From assembly GCF_003752595.1 (NCBI RefSeq), contig NZ_RKIJ01000011.1, positions 365,322 through 429,321 on the forward strand: a stretch of DNA of 64,000 nt, in the 5' to 3' direction. This stretch comes from Cellulomonas sp. PhB143. GTDB taxonomy: Bacteria; Actinomycetota; Actinomycetes; Actinomycetales; Cellulomonadaceae. Both the position numbers and the translations under genes were made by a program. This document shows, piece after piece, positions 1-9,200 of this stretch; the stretch's first letter is position 1, and the number at the start of each line of letters is the position of its first letter. Under the pieces are notes generated by a model, which saw only the letters and a list, made by a program, of their open reading frames with translations, made no database searches and was not told the DNA's origin.

Positions 1-1
1 G

Positions 2-61
2 AGCCTCGTCGTGCGGCGGCCGGACGGCACCGCCGTGAGCTCTCCCGTGATCGAGATCTGA
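2..61 (+). CDS. 3' end of an unidentified gene (cut by window edge)
   Basis: Only the last 19 codons are visible. They read in frame to a TGA at 59-61 and end in the residues PVIEI. Codon use (G/C at third positions) is like the neighbouring genes, and the stop lies 8 nt before the ATG of the S8 protease, so the two are probably co-transcribed. Nothing in this fragment identifies a family. It matters because it may be a further component of the protease pair downstream. Confidence 0.55.
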   Translation, partial: SLVVRRPDGTAVSSPVIEI

Positions 62-69
62 GGACGACG

Positions 70-1977
70 ATGACCGACGCGAACGACGGCCGCGGGCCCG
101 GGCACCGGCACCGCCTCGGCGACACCCCGCAGAGCCTGCAGTGGCGCACCCGGGCCCTGGACCCCGTGCGGGCCGGTCGCGGACGGGACGAGGGCTCTCC
201 GCACCCCACCTGGTACGTGGGCGACCGGCTGCTCGTCGCCGCCGAGCCGCCGGAGCGGGACGACGGACCGGACGAGCCGGACGAGCCCGGCGAGGCGCGC
301 GGGTCCGGCGAGCGGCAGGGGTGGCCCGGCGCCCCCGACGGAGGCGAGGGGGGCGGGGGCTCGCCCCGCTGGCTGCGACGCCTGCGCCGTGCGGCGCGCG
401 CGGCGGGCTACGTCGTGACGGTCGAGACGGAGAGCCACGAGGACCTCGCGCTGGTGCGGCGCGCCGTCGACGAGCTGGGCCTGCCGCCCGAGGTGGGCGC
501 CGATCTCGCCCGGGTGTTCGGCACGGCGGTGACGCTCGGTCGCGCGGAGGGCACGGCGGGGCAGCTCCCGGACGGCTGGGAGGTCGTGCAGCGGCTGCGC
601 GCGGCGCTCGGCCCGGACGACGACGCGCCGCGGGTCTCGCTGGACCACGTCATCGTCCCGTCCGGCGGGTCGATCGGCGGCCAGCCGGTCCAGCAGCCGA
701 GCGCGTTCGCCGACTCCTCGCCCTTCGTGCACGCGAACCCGATGGTGCAGGGCATGCCGATGGTCCAGGGGATGCCCATGGTCCAGGGCATGCCGATGGT
801 CCAGGGGATGCCCTACGGCGGGATCGGGGAGTACGCGGCGCAGGGTTCCGGCGGCAGGCAGCCCGTCGCGTGGGTCGGCCCGGCGCCGCACCGGGCGGTC
901 GGGCCCGGGCCGGACGCCTTCACCGGCCCGGAGGGCGAGCGCCGGCCGCTCGTCGCGCTGATGGACACCGGCGTGGGCAAGCACCCGTGGTTCGCGCAGG
1001 AGCGCGGGTGCGGGACGGTCGTGCTGCGCGACCCGACGGTGCTCGGCGCCCCCGTCGGCCTGTGCCCGGTCCCCGAGTACGACTACCAGGACCCGGAGAT
1101 CGGCGGCGTCTCCGTGGCGCCGCTGACCGGCCCGCTGGACCCCGTCGCCGGCCACGGCACGTTCATGGCCGGCCTGGTCCACCAGATCTGCCCCGACGCG
1201 GTCGTCCTCGCCCCGCGCGTCTACGGGGGCTCGGGCGTGGTCCCCGAGCGGGACCTGCTGCGCTCGCTGCGCAGGCTCCTGCTGTGGCACGTCCTCGGCC
1301 TCACGGGTGCCGCCGGCTACGCGCCGGTCGACGTGGCGGTCCTCTCGCTGGGCTACTACCACGAGCGGCCCGAGGACGCGGACCTCGACGGGCCGCTCGG
1401 CACGGTGCTCGCCGCGCTGCGGCGGTACGGCGTCCTGGTCGTCGTGTCCTCGGGCAACGACGGCCAGACGCGCGAGTCGTATCCGGCGGCCTTCGCGCCG
1501 CGGGTCGACCGCCGGTCCGTCCCGCCGAGGGCGCTCGACCCCGACGAGCTGCGCTGGGACCAGCCGCCGGTGCTGACGGTCGGGGCGCTGAACCCCGACG
1601 GCACCACGGCGCTGTTCTCGAACGACGGGCCCTGGGTGACCTGCACGCGCCCCGGCGCGTCGCTCGTCAGCACCGCCCCCGTCACCATGGACGGTGCGGT
1701 CGCCCCGTCGAGGAGCGTGCGCGAGCTCTGGTCCCACGGTCGGCGCGAGACCATCGACCCGGAGGGCTTCCAGGGCGGCTTCGCGATCTGGAGCGGGACG
1801 TCGTTCGCCGCGCCGGTCCTCGCGGGGGAGCTCGCCGCGCTCCTCGCGGGGCGAGGGGCTCCGCCGGCGTCGGCGGGCCTGGAGGGCACCGGGGCGCCGG
1901 GGCGCTGCGTGCGGCTCTGGTCCGCCGTCGAGCAGGCGACGGGCCTGCGGCCTTCGGGAGCGCCGCAGCGCCCGTGA
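70..1977 (+). CDS. S8 (subtilisin-family) serine protease without signal peptide
   Basis: This 635-residue protein carries the subtilase triad in the right order: Asp299 in MDTG, His362 in GHGTF, and Ser578 in SGTSFAAP. Asn463 in SSGND is the likely oxyanion-hole residue. The peptidase domain spans about residues 290-615. The N-terminus is charged and polar with no signal peptide or membrane segment, so it is predicted to act in the cytoplasm, unusual for subtilases, which are mostly secreted. Residues 1-220 form an uncharacterised N-terminal region with a short WYVGDRLL segment and a basic helical stretch near 100-115. A four-fold PMVQGM repeat (residues 224-247) links it to the peptidase. 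It lies 52 nt upstream of a TPR-CHAT protease gene. By inference the two are partners in a stress or defence protease system. The family is certain from the motifs; substrate and trigger are unknown. Confidence 0.88.
   Translation: MTDANDGRGPGHRHRLGDTPQSLQWRTRALDPVRAGRGRDEGSPHPTWYVGDRLLVAAEPPERDDGPDEPDEPGEARGSGERQGWPGAPDGGEGGGGSPRWLRRLRRAARAAGYVVTVETESHEDLALVRRAVDELGLPPEVGADLARVFGTAVTLGRAEGTAGQLPDGWEVVQRLRAALGPDDDAPRVSLDHVIVPSGGSIGGQPVQQPSAFADSSPFVHANPMVQGMPMVQGMPMVQGMPMVQGMPYGGIGEYAAQGSGGRQPVAWVGPAPHRAVGPGPDAFTGPEGERRPLVALMDTGVGKHPWFAQERGCGTVVLRDPTVLGAPVGLCPVPEYDYQDPEIGGVSVAPLTGPLDPVAGHGTFMAGLVHQICPDAVVLAPRVYGGSGVVPERDLLRSLRRLLLWHVLGLTGAAGYAPVDVAVLSLGYYHERPEDADLDGPLGTVLAALRRYGVLVVVSSGNDGQTRESYPAAFAPRVDRRSVPPRALDPDELRWDQPPVLTVGALNPDGTTALFSNDGPWVTCTRPGASLVSTAPVTMDGAVAPSRSVRELWSHGRRETIDPEGFQGGFAIWSGTSFAAPVLAGELAALLAGRGAPPASAGLEGTGAPGRCVRLWSAVEQATGLRPSGAPQRP
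739..810 (+). repeat. Four in-frame 18-bp tandem repeats in the S8 protease gene
   Basis: Four 18-bp units each encode PMVQGM. Units 1-4 start at 739, 757, 775 and 793 and differ only at wobble positions. The repeat sits in the linker before the peptidase domain. The length is a multiple of three, so unit gain or loss keeps the frame. Confidence 0.9.
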
Positions 1978-2017
1978 GCGGTGCCCGCACCGCCGGGGCG
2001 GCGGGCCGCATCGAGAC

Positions 2018-2023
2018 TACGGT
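2018..2023 (+). promoter_or_regulatory. Putative -10 box of the TPR-CHAT gene (leaderless geometry)
   Basis: TACGGT ends 6 nt before the GTG start at 2030, so transcription would begin at the start codon itself. The same geometry recurs at many genes in this window. No convincing -35 is seen. Confidence 0.4.
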
Positions 2024-2029
2024 GGGGAC

Positions 2030-4600
2030 GTGGCGACCACCCTCGAGCGCGTCCGGACGCTGTACGAGCGCGCCCACGACGTCGACGCCGCGGGCCGGCC
2101 CGCGGCGGCCGCCCGCGCCTACCGAGCGGCCGGGGCTGCGCTCGACGACGTCGTCGCCTCCGCGGGGGCGACGGACGCGGCCGAGGCGCAGCGGCTGCGG
2201 GTACGCATCCTGCTGGGCGTCGCCTACGTCCGCTACGAGCTCGGTGGCGGTCTGGCCGGCGCGCTGGAGGTCCTCGACCAGGCGCGCGTCGCCGCACGCG
2301 ACGACGCGCGGCTCCGCATGGCCACGCTCGCCCAGGAGGGGCTGCTGCGGCTCCGCGCCGGGGACGTCGGCGCCGCCATCGCCGCCTTCGACGAGGCGGT
2401 TCCCGACGCCGCGGAGGTCACCCGGGACGCCGCCGTCATCCTGCTCAACCGGGGCGTGCTGCGCATGGAGACCGGGGACCTCGCGCGCGCCGAGGCGGAC
2501 CTGCGCGGCTGCGCCGACCGGGCCGAGCGGATCGACGAGCGGATCGTCCGGTCGAAGGCCCTGCACAACCTGGGGTTCCTCGAGTACCTGCGCGGGGAGC
2601 TGCCGTCCGCGCTCCGGTCGATGGACGAGGCCGCCCAGGTGGTCACCGAGCGGCCCGACGCCGTCGCGCAGCTCGACCGGGCCCGCGTGCTGTACGAGGC
2701 CGGGCTGCTCACCGAGGCGGTGGACCGGCTCGACGACGCGGCAGCGATCCTGCGCGCGAACGGCGCGAGCGTCGACCTCGCGCAGGCGCGGCTCGACGGC
2801 GCCCGGTGCGCGCTCGAGCTCGGCCGCCCCGACCGTGCCCTGGAGCTGGCGCACGCCGCCCGCGACGGGTTCCGGCGCCAGGGCAACGAGCCGTGGCAGC
2901 TGCGCGCCGAGCTGGTGGTGCACCAGTCGCGGTTCTCGGCGCTCGGGCTGACGGCGAGCGCGGCGCGGTACGCGACGGCCGGGCGGCACGCCGCGGGCCT
3001 GGCGCGGCGTGCCGGGGAGCACGGTGGCCTCGCGTCGTCGGTGGTGGCCCCGGCGCTGCTGCTCCAGGCAGAGTCGCTGGCACGGTCCGGGAACGCGCGC
3101 GAGGCCGCCGAGGTCCTCGGGCGGGCGGACGTGAGCGGGCGGGGCGTGCCGCTCTCGCTGCGCATCCAGCACGAGGCGGTGTGCGCTCTCGTGCACTTCG
3201 CCGCGGCGGACCGCCGCCGGGGGCTGGCCGCCGTCCGGCGCGGGCAGCGCATGCTCGCGACGCAGCGCGCCCGCCTCGGGACGACCGACTCGGTGACCGC
3301 GGCGGCCGTGCACGGCGTGCGGCTCGGCAACATCGACGTCGCGGCGGGGCTCGGGACAGGACGGGCCGACGTGGCGTTCGACGCCGTCGAGCGCGGGCGG
3401 GCGACGTTCGCGGGCGCGGGGCGCGTCTCGGCGCCGGACGACGCGGGACCGGCGGCGGCGCTGACCCGCGCGCGCGAGCTCATCGAGAGGGCGCGCGGCC
3501 TCGGTGTGTCGGGCACGTCGGCGGCCGAGCGGGAGGATCTGCTGCGGCGGGCGCGGGCGCTCCAGGACGAGGTGCGCGCGCGGTCGTGGCGGACGGACGG
3601 GGCGTCACGGGTGCCGGTGCCGATGACCGCGCGCGGGCTGCGGGCGGTCCTCGACGAGGACACCACGGTGGTGAGCCTCGTCGAGGCGGACGGTCGGCTC
3701 GTGGCGCTGCGGGTGGAGCGCGGGGGAGCGCGCCGCGTCGACCTCGGGCCGCTGGACTTGCTCCTCGAGGACGTCCGTCGGGCGCGGGCGGACCTGCTCG
3801 CGCTCTCGGCGGGGACCGCGCCGGCGGCCCTGCTGGCGTCGGTGCGCGCCTCGGCGCGGCGGACGCTGGACCGGCTCGACCGTGCGGTGCTGGCGCCGCT
3901 GCGCGTCGAGGGGCGGCTGCACGTCGTCGCCCGTCGGCACCTGCTCACCGTGCCGTGGGGGATGCTCACCTCCCGCGCGGGTCGGGCCACGAGCGTCGAC
4001 TCCTGGGTCGCGGTGCGGCCCCGGACGGCGGTGCGGGGGAGGCCGGCCTCCGCCGCGGTGATCGCCGGGCCGGGCCTGGACCATGCGGACGCCGAGGTGG
4101 CGGCGGTGGCCGCCGTCTGGCCCGGCGCGCGCGTGCTCGCCGGCGAGGACGCGACGTGCGACGCCGCGCGTGCGCTCGTCTCGGGGACGGACGTCGTGCA
4201 CCTCGCGGCGCACGGGACGCACGAGCCGGACAACCCGCTGTTCTCCTCGGTGCGGCTCGCCGACGGTCCGCTGTTCGCCCACGAGCTCGAGACCGCGGAC
4301 CTCGAGGGAGCCACCGTGGTGCTGTCCGCGTGCGAGGTCGGCCGGACGACGACGCGCGCGGGAGGGGAGCCCCTGGGGCTGACGAGCGTCCTGCTGCGGC
4401 ACGGGGTGCGTGCGGTCGTCGCGGCCGTCGCGCCGCTGCGCGACGACCTCGCCGCGGCGGTGATGCCCGTGCTGCACGCGCACCTGCGTGCCGGGACCGC
4501 CCCCGCGGGCGCGCTCGCGGCGGCGGTCGCGAGCGTCGACGAGCCGGTGCCTCTCGTGGCTTTCGGGCCTCTCGAGGTCGGGCCGGCCGCGCGGGACTGA
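2030..4600 (+). CDS. TPR-CHAT protease (caspase-like, clan CD)
   Basis: This 856-residue protein has helical tetratricopeptide-like repeats over roughly residues 1-450 (clear helix pairs near 139-160 and 178-202), a linker, and a C-terminal CHAT domain at about 530-845. The CHAT dyad is visible: His728 in HLAAHGTH and Cys768 in LSACE, 40 residues apart as expected for caspase-like HetF/CHAT peptidases. The GTG at 2030 is chosen because reading upstream overlaps the S8 gene, and a -10-like hexamer sits just before it. No signal peptide is present, so it is probably cytosolic. TPR-CHAT proteins are known as sensors whose repeats detect a trigger and release the protease, Csx29 of type III-E CRISPR being the best-known case; here there is no CRISPR. 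The tight link to an S8 protease suggests a two-protease cascade, which is inference. Confidence 0.87.
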   Translation: MATTLERVRTLYERAHDVDAAGRPAAAARAYRAAGAALDDVVASAGATDAAEAQRLRVRILLGVAYVRYELGGGLAGALEVLDQARVAARDDARLRMATLAQEGLLRLRAGDVGAAIAAFDEAVPDAAEVTRDAAVILLNRGVLRMETGDLARAEADLRGCADRAERIDERIVRSKALHNLGFLEYLRGELPSALRSMDEAAQVVTERPDAVAQLDRARVLYEAGLLTEAVDRLDDAAAILRANGASVDLAQARLDGARCALELGRPDRALELAHAARDGFRRQGNEPWQLRAELVVHQSRFSALGLTASAARYATAGRHAAGLARRAGEHGGLASSVVAPALLLQAESLARSGNAREAAEVLGRADVSGRGVPLSLRIQHEAVCALVHFAAADRRRGLAAVRRGQRMLATQRARLGTTDSVTAAAVHGVRLGNIDVAAGLGTGRADVAFDAVERGRATFAGAGRVSAPDDAGPAAALTRARELIERARGLGVSGTSAAEREDLLRRARALQDEVRARSWRTDGASRVPVPMTARGLRAVLDEDTTVVSLVEADGRLVALRVERGGARRVDLGPLDLLLEDVRRARADLLALSAGTAPAALLASVRASARRTLDRLDRAVLAPLRVEGRLHVVARRHLLTVPWGMLTSRAGRATSVDSWVAVRPRTAVRGRPASAAVIAGPGLDHADAEVAAVAAVWPGARVLAGEDATCDAARALVSGTDVVHLAAHGTHEPDNPLFSSVRLADGPLFAHELETADLEGATVVLSACEVGRTTTRAGGEPLGLTSVLLRHGVRAVVAAVAPLRDDLAAAVMPVLHAHLRAGTAPAGALAAAVASVDEPVPLVAFGPLEVGPAARD

Positions 4601-4642
4601 CGGGCGGGCCCGACGGGCAGGGCCGACGGGCGCGTCGCGCGT

Positions 4643-4671
4643 TTGGAGCCCGTCGCCCGATGCCGTACGCT
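4643..4671 (+). promoter_or_regulatory. Promoter of the rplJ-rplL operon
   Basis: TTGGAG (4643-4648) and TACGCT (4666-4671) are spaced by 17 bp, a good vegetative sigma-factor promoter. Transcription would start near 4678 and include the L10 leader. Confidence 0.65.
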
Positions 4672-4680
4672 GTCCGGGTA

Positions 4681-4812
4681 CCCAAGACCGCCGGTCGCTC
4701 GACCGTGCCCGCAGCCGTACGGCTGGTGAGCACGTGAGGGCCGAAGTCCCGCAGAGCGCGGAGACCAGCGCAGGTGAAGTTCACGAGGTCGCGCCCGTCA
4801 GGGTCGCCGCCG
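4681..4812 (+). ncRNA. L10 leader (ribosomal autoregulatory leader of rplJ)
   Basis: The segment contains the conserved L10-leader core, including GGCCGAAGTCCCGC near 4739 and GGAGACCAGCGCAGGTGA near 4760, the elements bound by the L10-(L7/L12)4 complex in bacteria. It lies between the promoter and an intrinsic terminator, as expected for feedback control of rplJL. Recognition is from the known motif family; limits are approximate. Confidence 0.75.
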
Positions 4813-4815
4813 CCG

Positions 4816-4843
4816 AGAGCCCCGCCTGCGCGGGGCTCTTTTC
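4816..4843 (+). terminator. Attenuator (intrinsic terminator) before rplJ
   Basis: A perfect 10-bp stem (4816-4825 with 4830-4839, loop CTGC) is followed by a T-rich run, CTTTTCTC. It lies after the L10 leader and 72 nt before rplJ, so it probably stops transcription when L10 is in excess. It is the only terminator in the window with a real U-tract. Confidence 0.75.
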
Positions 4844-4914
4844 TCGTTCCGGGGACGGATCTCGAGAGGCTCCCGCCTCCCGTGGCCGGTGGCACCACCA
4901 CTGGAAGGATTGCC

Positions 4915-5445
4915 ATGGCGAGGCCGGACAAGGCAGCCGCAGTCGCAGAGCTCTCGGACAGGTTCCGCGAGTCGAACGCTGCCGTGCTGACCGAGTACCG
5001 CGGGCTCACCGTCGCACAGCTCAAGGAGCTGCGCCGGTCGCTCGGCGGCAACGCAAGCTACGCCGTGGTGAAGAACACGCTGACGTCCATCGCGGCCAAG
5101 GAGGCGGGTGTCGAGGGCTTCGACGCCGAGCTCCAGGGTCCTTCGGCGATCGCCTTCGTGACCGGTGACCCGGTCGAGGCGGCCAAGGGCCTGCGTGACT
5201 TCGCCAAGGCGAACCCTGCACTGGTCATCAAGGGTGGTGTCCTCGACGGACGCCCGATGACCTCTGCGGAGATCACCAAGCTCGCGGACCTCGAGTCCCG
5301 CGAGGTCCTGCTGGCCAAGCTGGCCGGCGCGCTCAAGGGGAAGCTGTACCAGGCGGCCTACCTGTTCACCGCGCCCACGGCCCAGGCCGCGCGCGCGATC
5401 GATGCCCTGCGTCAGAAGCAGGAGTCGGAGGGCGTCGCAGCCTGA
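4915..5445 (+). CDS. rplJ: 50S ribosomal protein L10
   Basis: This 176-residue protein starts [10 protein letters not shown] and shows the L10 pattern: an N-terminal rRNA-binding domain with ITEYRGLTV-like sequence (here LTEYRGLTV), KNTL and EGPSA/QGPSA motifs, and a C-terminal helix that carries the L7/L12 dimers. GGAAGG at 4903-4908 precedes the ATG at 4915, which is preferred over in-frame upstream starts because those would run through the leader terminator. It forms the base of the ribosomal stalk. It is transcribed with rplL, and the upstream L10 leader points to translational or attenuation feedback by the L10-L12 complex. Confidence 0.97.
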   Translation: MARPDKAAAVAELSDRFRESNAAVLTEYRGLTVAQLKELRRSLGGNASYAVVKNTLTSIAAKEAGVEGFDAELQGPSAIAFVTGDPVEAAKGLRDFAKANPALVIKGGVLDGRPMTSAEITKLADLESREVLLAKLAGALKGKLYQAAYLFTAPTAQAARAIDALRQKQESEGVAA

Positions 5446-5568
5446 CCGCGCCGGGGCCCTGCCCCGGGACGGCCGAGCGACGCTCGCTTGCACCCACTGA
5501 TCCACCCCCTGCTTCGTGCGGGCCCGGGACCGGGCCGACGACCAGCACCAACCGAAAGGAACGCCATC

Positions 5569-5958
5569 ATGGCGAAGCTCAGCAACGACGAGCTGCTCGA
5601 CGCTTTCAAGGAGCTCACCCTCATCGAGCTCTCCGAGTTCGTGAAGGCCTTCGAGGAGACCTTCGACGTCACCGCCGCCGCCCCCGTGGCCGCTGCCGCC
5701 CCGGCCGCTGCCGGTGGTGGCGCCGCTGCCGAGGCCGAGGAGGAGAAGGACGAGTTCGACGTCATCCTCGAGTCGGTCGGCGACAAGAAGATCCAGGTCA
5801 TCAAGGAGGTGCGCGCCCTCACGAGCCTCGGCCTGAAGGAGGCCAAGGACCTCGTCGACGGTGCCCCGAAGCCGGTCCTCGAGGCCGCCAACAAGGAGAC
5901 CGCGGAGAAGGCCAAGGCTGCCCTCGAGGGCGCCGGCGCCACCGTCACGCTCAAGTGA
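5569..5958 (+). CDS. rplL: 50S ribosomal protein L7/L12
   Basis: This 129-residue acidic protein has an N-terminal dimerisation domain, an Ala/Gly-rich hinge at about residues 36-60, and the conserved C-terminal domain with [10 protein letters not shown] and GLKEAKDLV. It forms the multicopy stalk that recruits and activates GTPases such as EF-Tu and EF-G, both encoded downstream. The ATG at 5569 follows AAAGGA. The 123-nt gap after rplJ holds no separate promoter that I can see; a strong hairpin follows the stop. Confidence 0.97.
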   Translation: MAKLSNDELLDAFKELTLIELSEFVKAFEETFDVTAAAPVAAAAPAAAGGGAAAEAEEEKDEFDVILESVGDKKIQVIKEVRALTSLGLKEAKDLVDGAPKPVLEAANKETAEKAKAALEGAGATVTLK

Positions 5959-5995
5959 TCCACGCGGTCCCGCTCGCGGGACCGCGGACCGGTCA

Positions 5996-6033
5996 CGACG
6001 AGGCCCCCACCCGGTCGGGTGGGGGCCTCGTCG
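5996..6033 (+). terminator. Hairpin terminator after rplL
   Basis: A perfect 17-bp stem (5996-6012 with 6017-6033, loop GGTC) lies 37 nt after the rplL stop. It has no U-tract, which is common for terminators in high-GC actinobacteria. Confidence 0.75.
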
Positions 6034-6101
6034 CGTCCGGAGGGTGCACGGCCGCGGGTCGCTGCGTCGGTGAGGTGCCGGCGGCTGCCGCAGCACCGGG
6101 G

Positions 6102-6130
6102 TGGACGCGACTGTCAGGAACCGGTATGCT
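6102..6130 (+). promoter_or_regulatory. Promoter of rpoB-rpoC
   Basis: TGGACG (6102-6107) and TATGCT (6125-6130) are 17 bp apart, close to the vegetative consensus. This gives rpoBC their own promoter downstream of the rplL terminator. Confidence 0.6.
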
Positions 6131-6280
6131 AACGCTTTGCGCTGCCCTGTGCCCACGGTCTCAGATATCCCTCCTCCTCCTGCCGACGTACGTGCGCGTC
6201 GGCCGGACGGGGACGAGGACGGGGACCTTGCCTCGCCCGGGCGGTCGCAGAGTGCTCTCAACTGCAGGGAAGGACCCCCC
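6131..6280 (+). other. rpoB leader with conserved motif
   Basis: About 145 nt of untranslated leader precede rpoB. Directly after the -10 lies TTTGCGCTGCCCTGT (6136-6150), which resembles a sequence I recall upstream of rpoB in other actinobacteria. The rest shows no clear hairpin. No gene is supported here. Confidence 0.4.
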
Positions 6281-9200
6281 TTGGCTGCCTCGCGCACCCC
6301 TTCTGCTCCGTCCGCCGACGCCATCGCGAACCGTACCGCGTCGCGTCGCGTCTCCTTCGCCAAGATCCACGAGCCGCTCGAGGTCCCGGACCTCCTGGGC
6401 CTCCAGACCGAGAGCTTCGACTGGCTCCTCGGCAACCCCGCCTGGCGTGCGCGGGTCGAGGCCGCGAACGCCTCCGGCCGCCAGGACACCCCGACCAAGT
6501 CGGGCCTGGAGGAGATCTTCGAGGAGCTCTCCCCGATCGAGGACTTCGGCTCGACGATGTCCCTGTCCTTCGCCAACCACCGCTTCGAGCCTCCGAAGTA
6601 CACGGCCGAGGAGTGCAAGGAGAAGGACTTCACCTACGCCGCGCCGCTCTTCGTGACCGCGGAGTTCGTGAACTACACCACCGGCGAGATCAAGAGCCAG
6701 ACCGTCTTCATGGGCGACTTCCCGCTCATGACCTCGCGTGGCACGTTCATCATCAACGGCACCGAGCGCGTCGTCGTCTCCCAGCTCGTGCGCTCCCCGG
6801 GCGTGTACTTCGAGCGCGTCGCGGACAAGACGAGCGACAAGGACATCTTCTCGGCGAAGATCATCCCCTCGCGCGGCGCCTGGCTCGAGTTCGAGATCGA
6901 CAAGCGCGACGCCGTGGGCGTGCGTGTCGACCGTAAGCGCAAGCAGCCGGTGACCGTCCTGCTCAAGGCGCTCGGCCTGACCGAGTCGCAGATCCGCGAG
7001 GAGTTCGCGGAGTTCCCGGCGATCCTCGACACCCTCGAGAAGGACCACGTCCACACCGAGGAGGAGGCGCTCGTCGACCTCTACCGCAAGATCCGTCCGG
7101 GCGAGCCGCCGACGGTCGAGGCGGGTCGCTCGCTGCTGGACAACTTCTACTTCAACTCCAAGCGCTACGACCTCGCCAAGGTCGGCCGCTACAAGGCGAA
7201 CAAGAAGCTCGGCGTCGACGCCGCGATCGACGACTCGACCCTCTCGGTCGGCGACATCGTCGCGACGATCAAGTACCTCGCGTCGCTGCACGCGGACAAG
7301 CAGACGATGGCCGGCACCCGGAACGGCGAGGCCGTCGAGGTCCGCGTCGAGACCGACGACATCGACCACTTCGGCAACCGTCGCATCCGCGCGGTCGGCG
7401 AGCTCATCCAGAACCAGGTCCGCACCGGCCTGTCCCGGATGGAGCGCGTCGTGCGCGAGCGCATGACGACGCAGGACGTCGAGGCGATCACCCCGCAGAC
7501 CCTGATCAACATCCGCCCCGTGGTGGCGTCGATCAAGGAGTTCTTCGGCACGTCGCAGAGCTCGCAGTTCATGGACCAGAACAACCCGCTCGCGGGTCTG
7601 ACGCACAAGCGTCGCCTGTCCGCGCTCGGCCCGGGCGGCCTGTCCCGCGACCGCGCCGGCATGGAGGTCCGTGACGTCCACCCGTCGCACTACGGCCGCA
7701 TGTGCCCGATCGAGACCCCTGAGGGCCCGAACATCGGCCTGATCGGCTCGCTCGCGACGTACGGGCGCATCAACCCGTTCGGCTTCATCGAGACCCCGTA
7801 CCGCAAGGTCGTCGAGGGCAAGGTGACCGACGACCTGCACTACCTGACCGCCGACGACGAGGACCGTTACGTCATCGCCCAGGCGAACCAGGCGCTGGCC
7901 GAGGACGGGTCGTTCGTCGAGGAGCGCGTGCTCGTGCGCACCAAGGGCGGAGAGGTCGACATCATCCCGGGCACCGCCGTGGACTTCATGGACGTCTCGC
8001 CGCGCCAGATGGTCTCCGTGGGCACGGCGCTGATCCCGTTCCTGGAGCACGACGACGCGAACCGTGCCCTCATGGGCGCGAACATGCAGCGCCAGGCGGT
8101 GCCGCTGGTCCGCTCGGAGGCTCCGCTCGTCGGCACCGGCATGGAGCGTCGTGCCGCGATCGACGCCGGCGACGTCATCGTCGCGGAGAAGGCGGGCGTC
8201 GTCACCGAGGTCTCGGCCGACCTGATCACGATCGCCAACGACGACGCGACCACCTCGACGCACCGCGTCGCGAAGTTCCGCCGTTCCAACCAGGGCACGA
8301 GCTACAACCAGCGCGTGATCGTCGACGAGGGCGCCCGGGTCGAGCCCGGCTCGGTGCTCGCGGACGGTCCGGCGACGGACGAGGGCGACCTGTCCCTCGG
8401 CCGCAACCTGCTGGTGGCGTTCATGTCCTGGGAGGGTCACAACTACGAGGACGCGATCATCCTCAGCCAGCGACTGGTGCAGGACGACGTCCTCTCCTCG
8501 ATCCACATCGAGGAGCACGAGGTCGACGCCCGCGACACGAAGCTCGGCCCGGAGGAGATCACGCGGGACATCCCGAACGTCTCCGAGGACGTCCTGGCCG
8601 ACCTGGACGAGCGCGGCGTGATCCGCATCGGTGCCGAGGTCGGCGCCGGCGACGTGCTCGTCGGCAAGGTCACGCCGAAGGGCGAGACCGAGCTGACCCC
8701 GGAGGAGCGCCTCCTGCGCGCGATCTTCGGCGAGAAGGCGCGCGAGGTGCGCGACACCTCGCTCAAGGTGCCCCACGGCGAGTCGGGCACGGTCATCGGG
8801 ATCCGCGAGTTCAACCGCGAGGACGGCGACGAGCTGCCCGCCGGCGTGAACCAGCTGGTCCGGGTCTACATCGCCCAGCGGCGCAAGATCACCGACGGCG
8901 ACAAGCTGGCCGGACGCCACGGCAACAAGGGCGTCATCTCGAAGATCCTGCCGATCGAGGACATGCCGTTCCTGCCGGACGGCACCCCGGTCGACATCAT
9001 CCTCAACCCGCTCGGCGTCCCCGGCCGCATGAACGTCGGCCAGGTCCTCGAGACCCACCTCGGGTGGATCGCGAAGCAGGGCTGGGACATCTCCCTGGCG
9101 GACGGCTCCGACGGCGCCGACCTGTCGTGGAAGGACAACGTCCCCGAGATCGCGGCGACGTCGGAGCCGGGCCGCCCGGTCGCGACGCCGGTGTTCGACG

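Noticed and set aside
2030-4600. Type III-E CRISPR effector (Csx29) assignment for the TPR-CHAT protein
   Set aside because: The domain layout is similar, but no Cas7-11, Csx30, Csx31 or repeat array is present in the window.
4774-4914. Longer N-terminus for L10 from an upstream start
   Set aside because: It would translate through the leader terminator, and L10 normally begins at the ATG at 4915 with a good ribosome-binding site.
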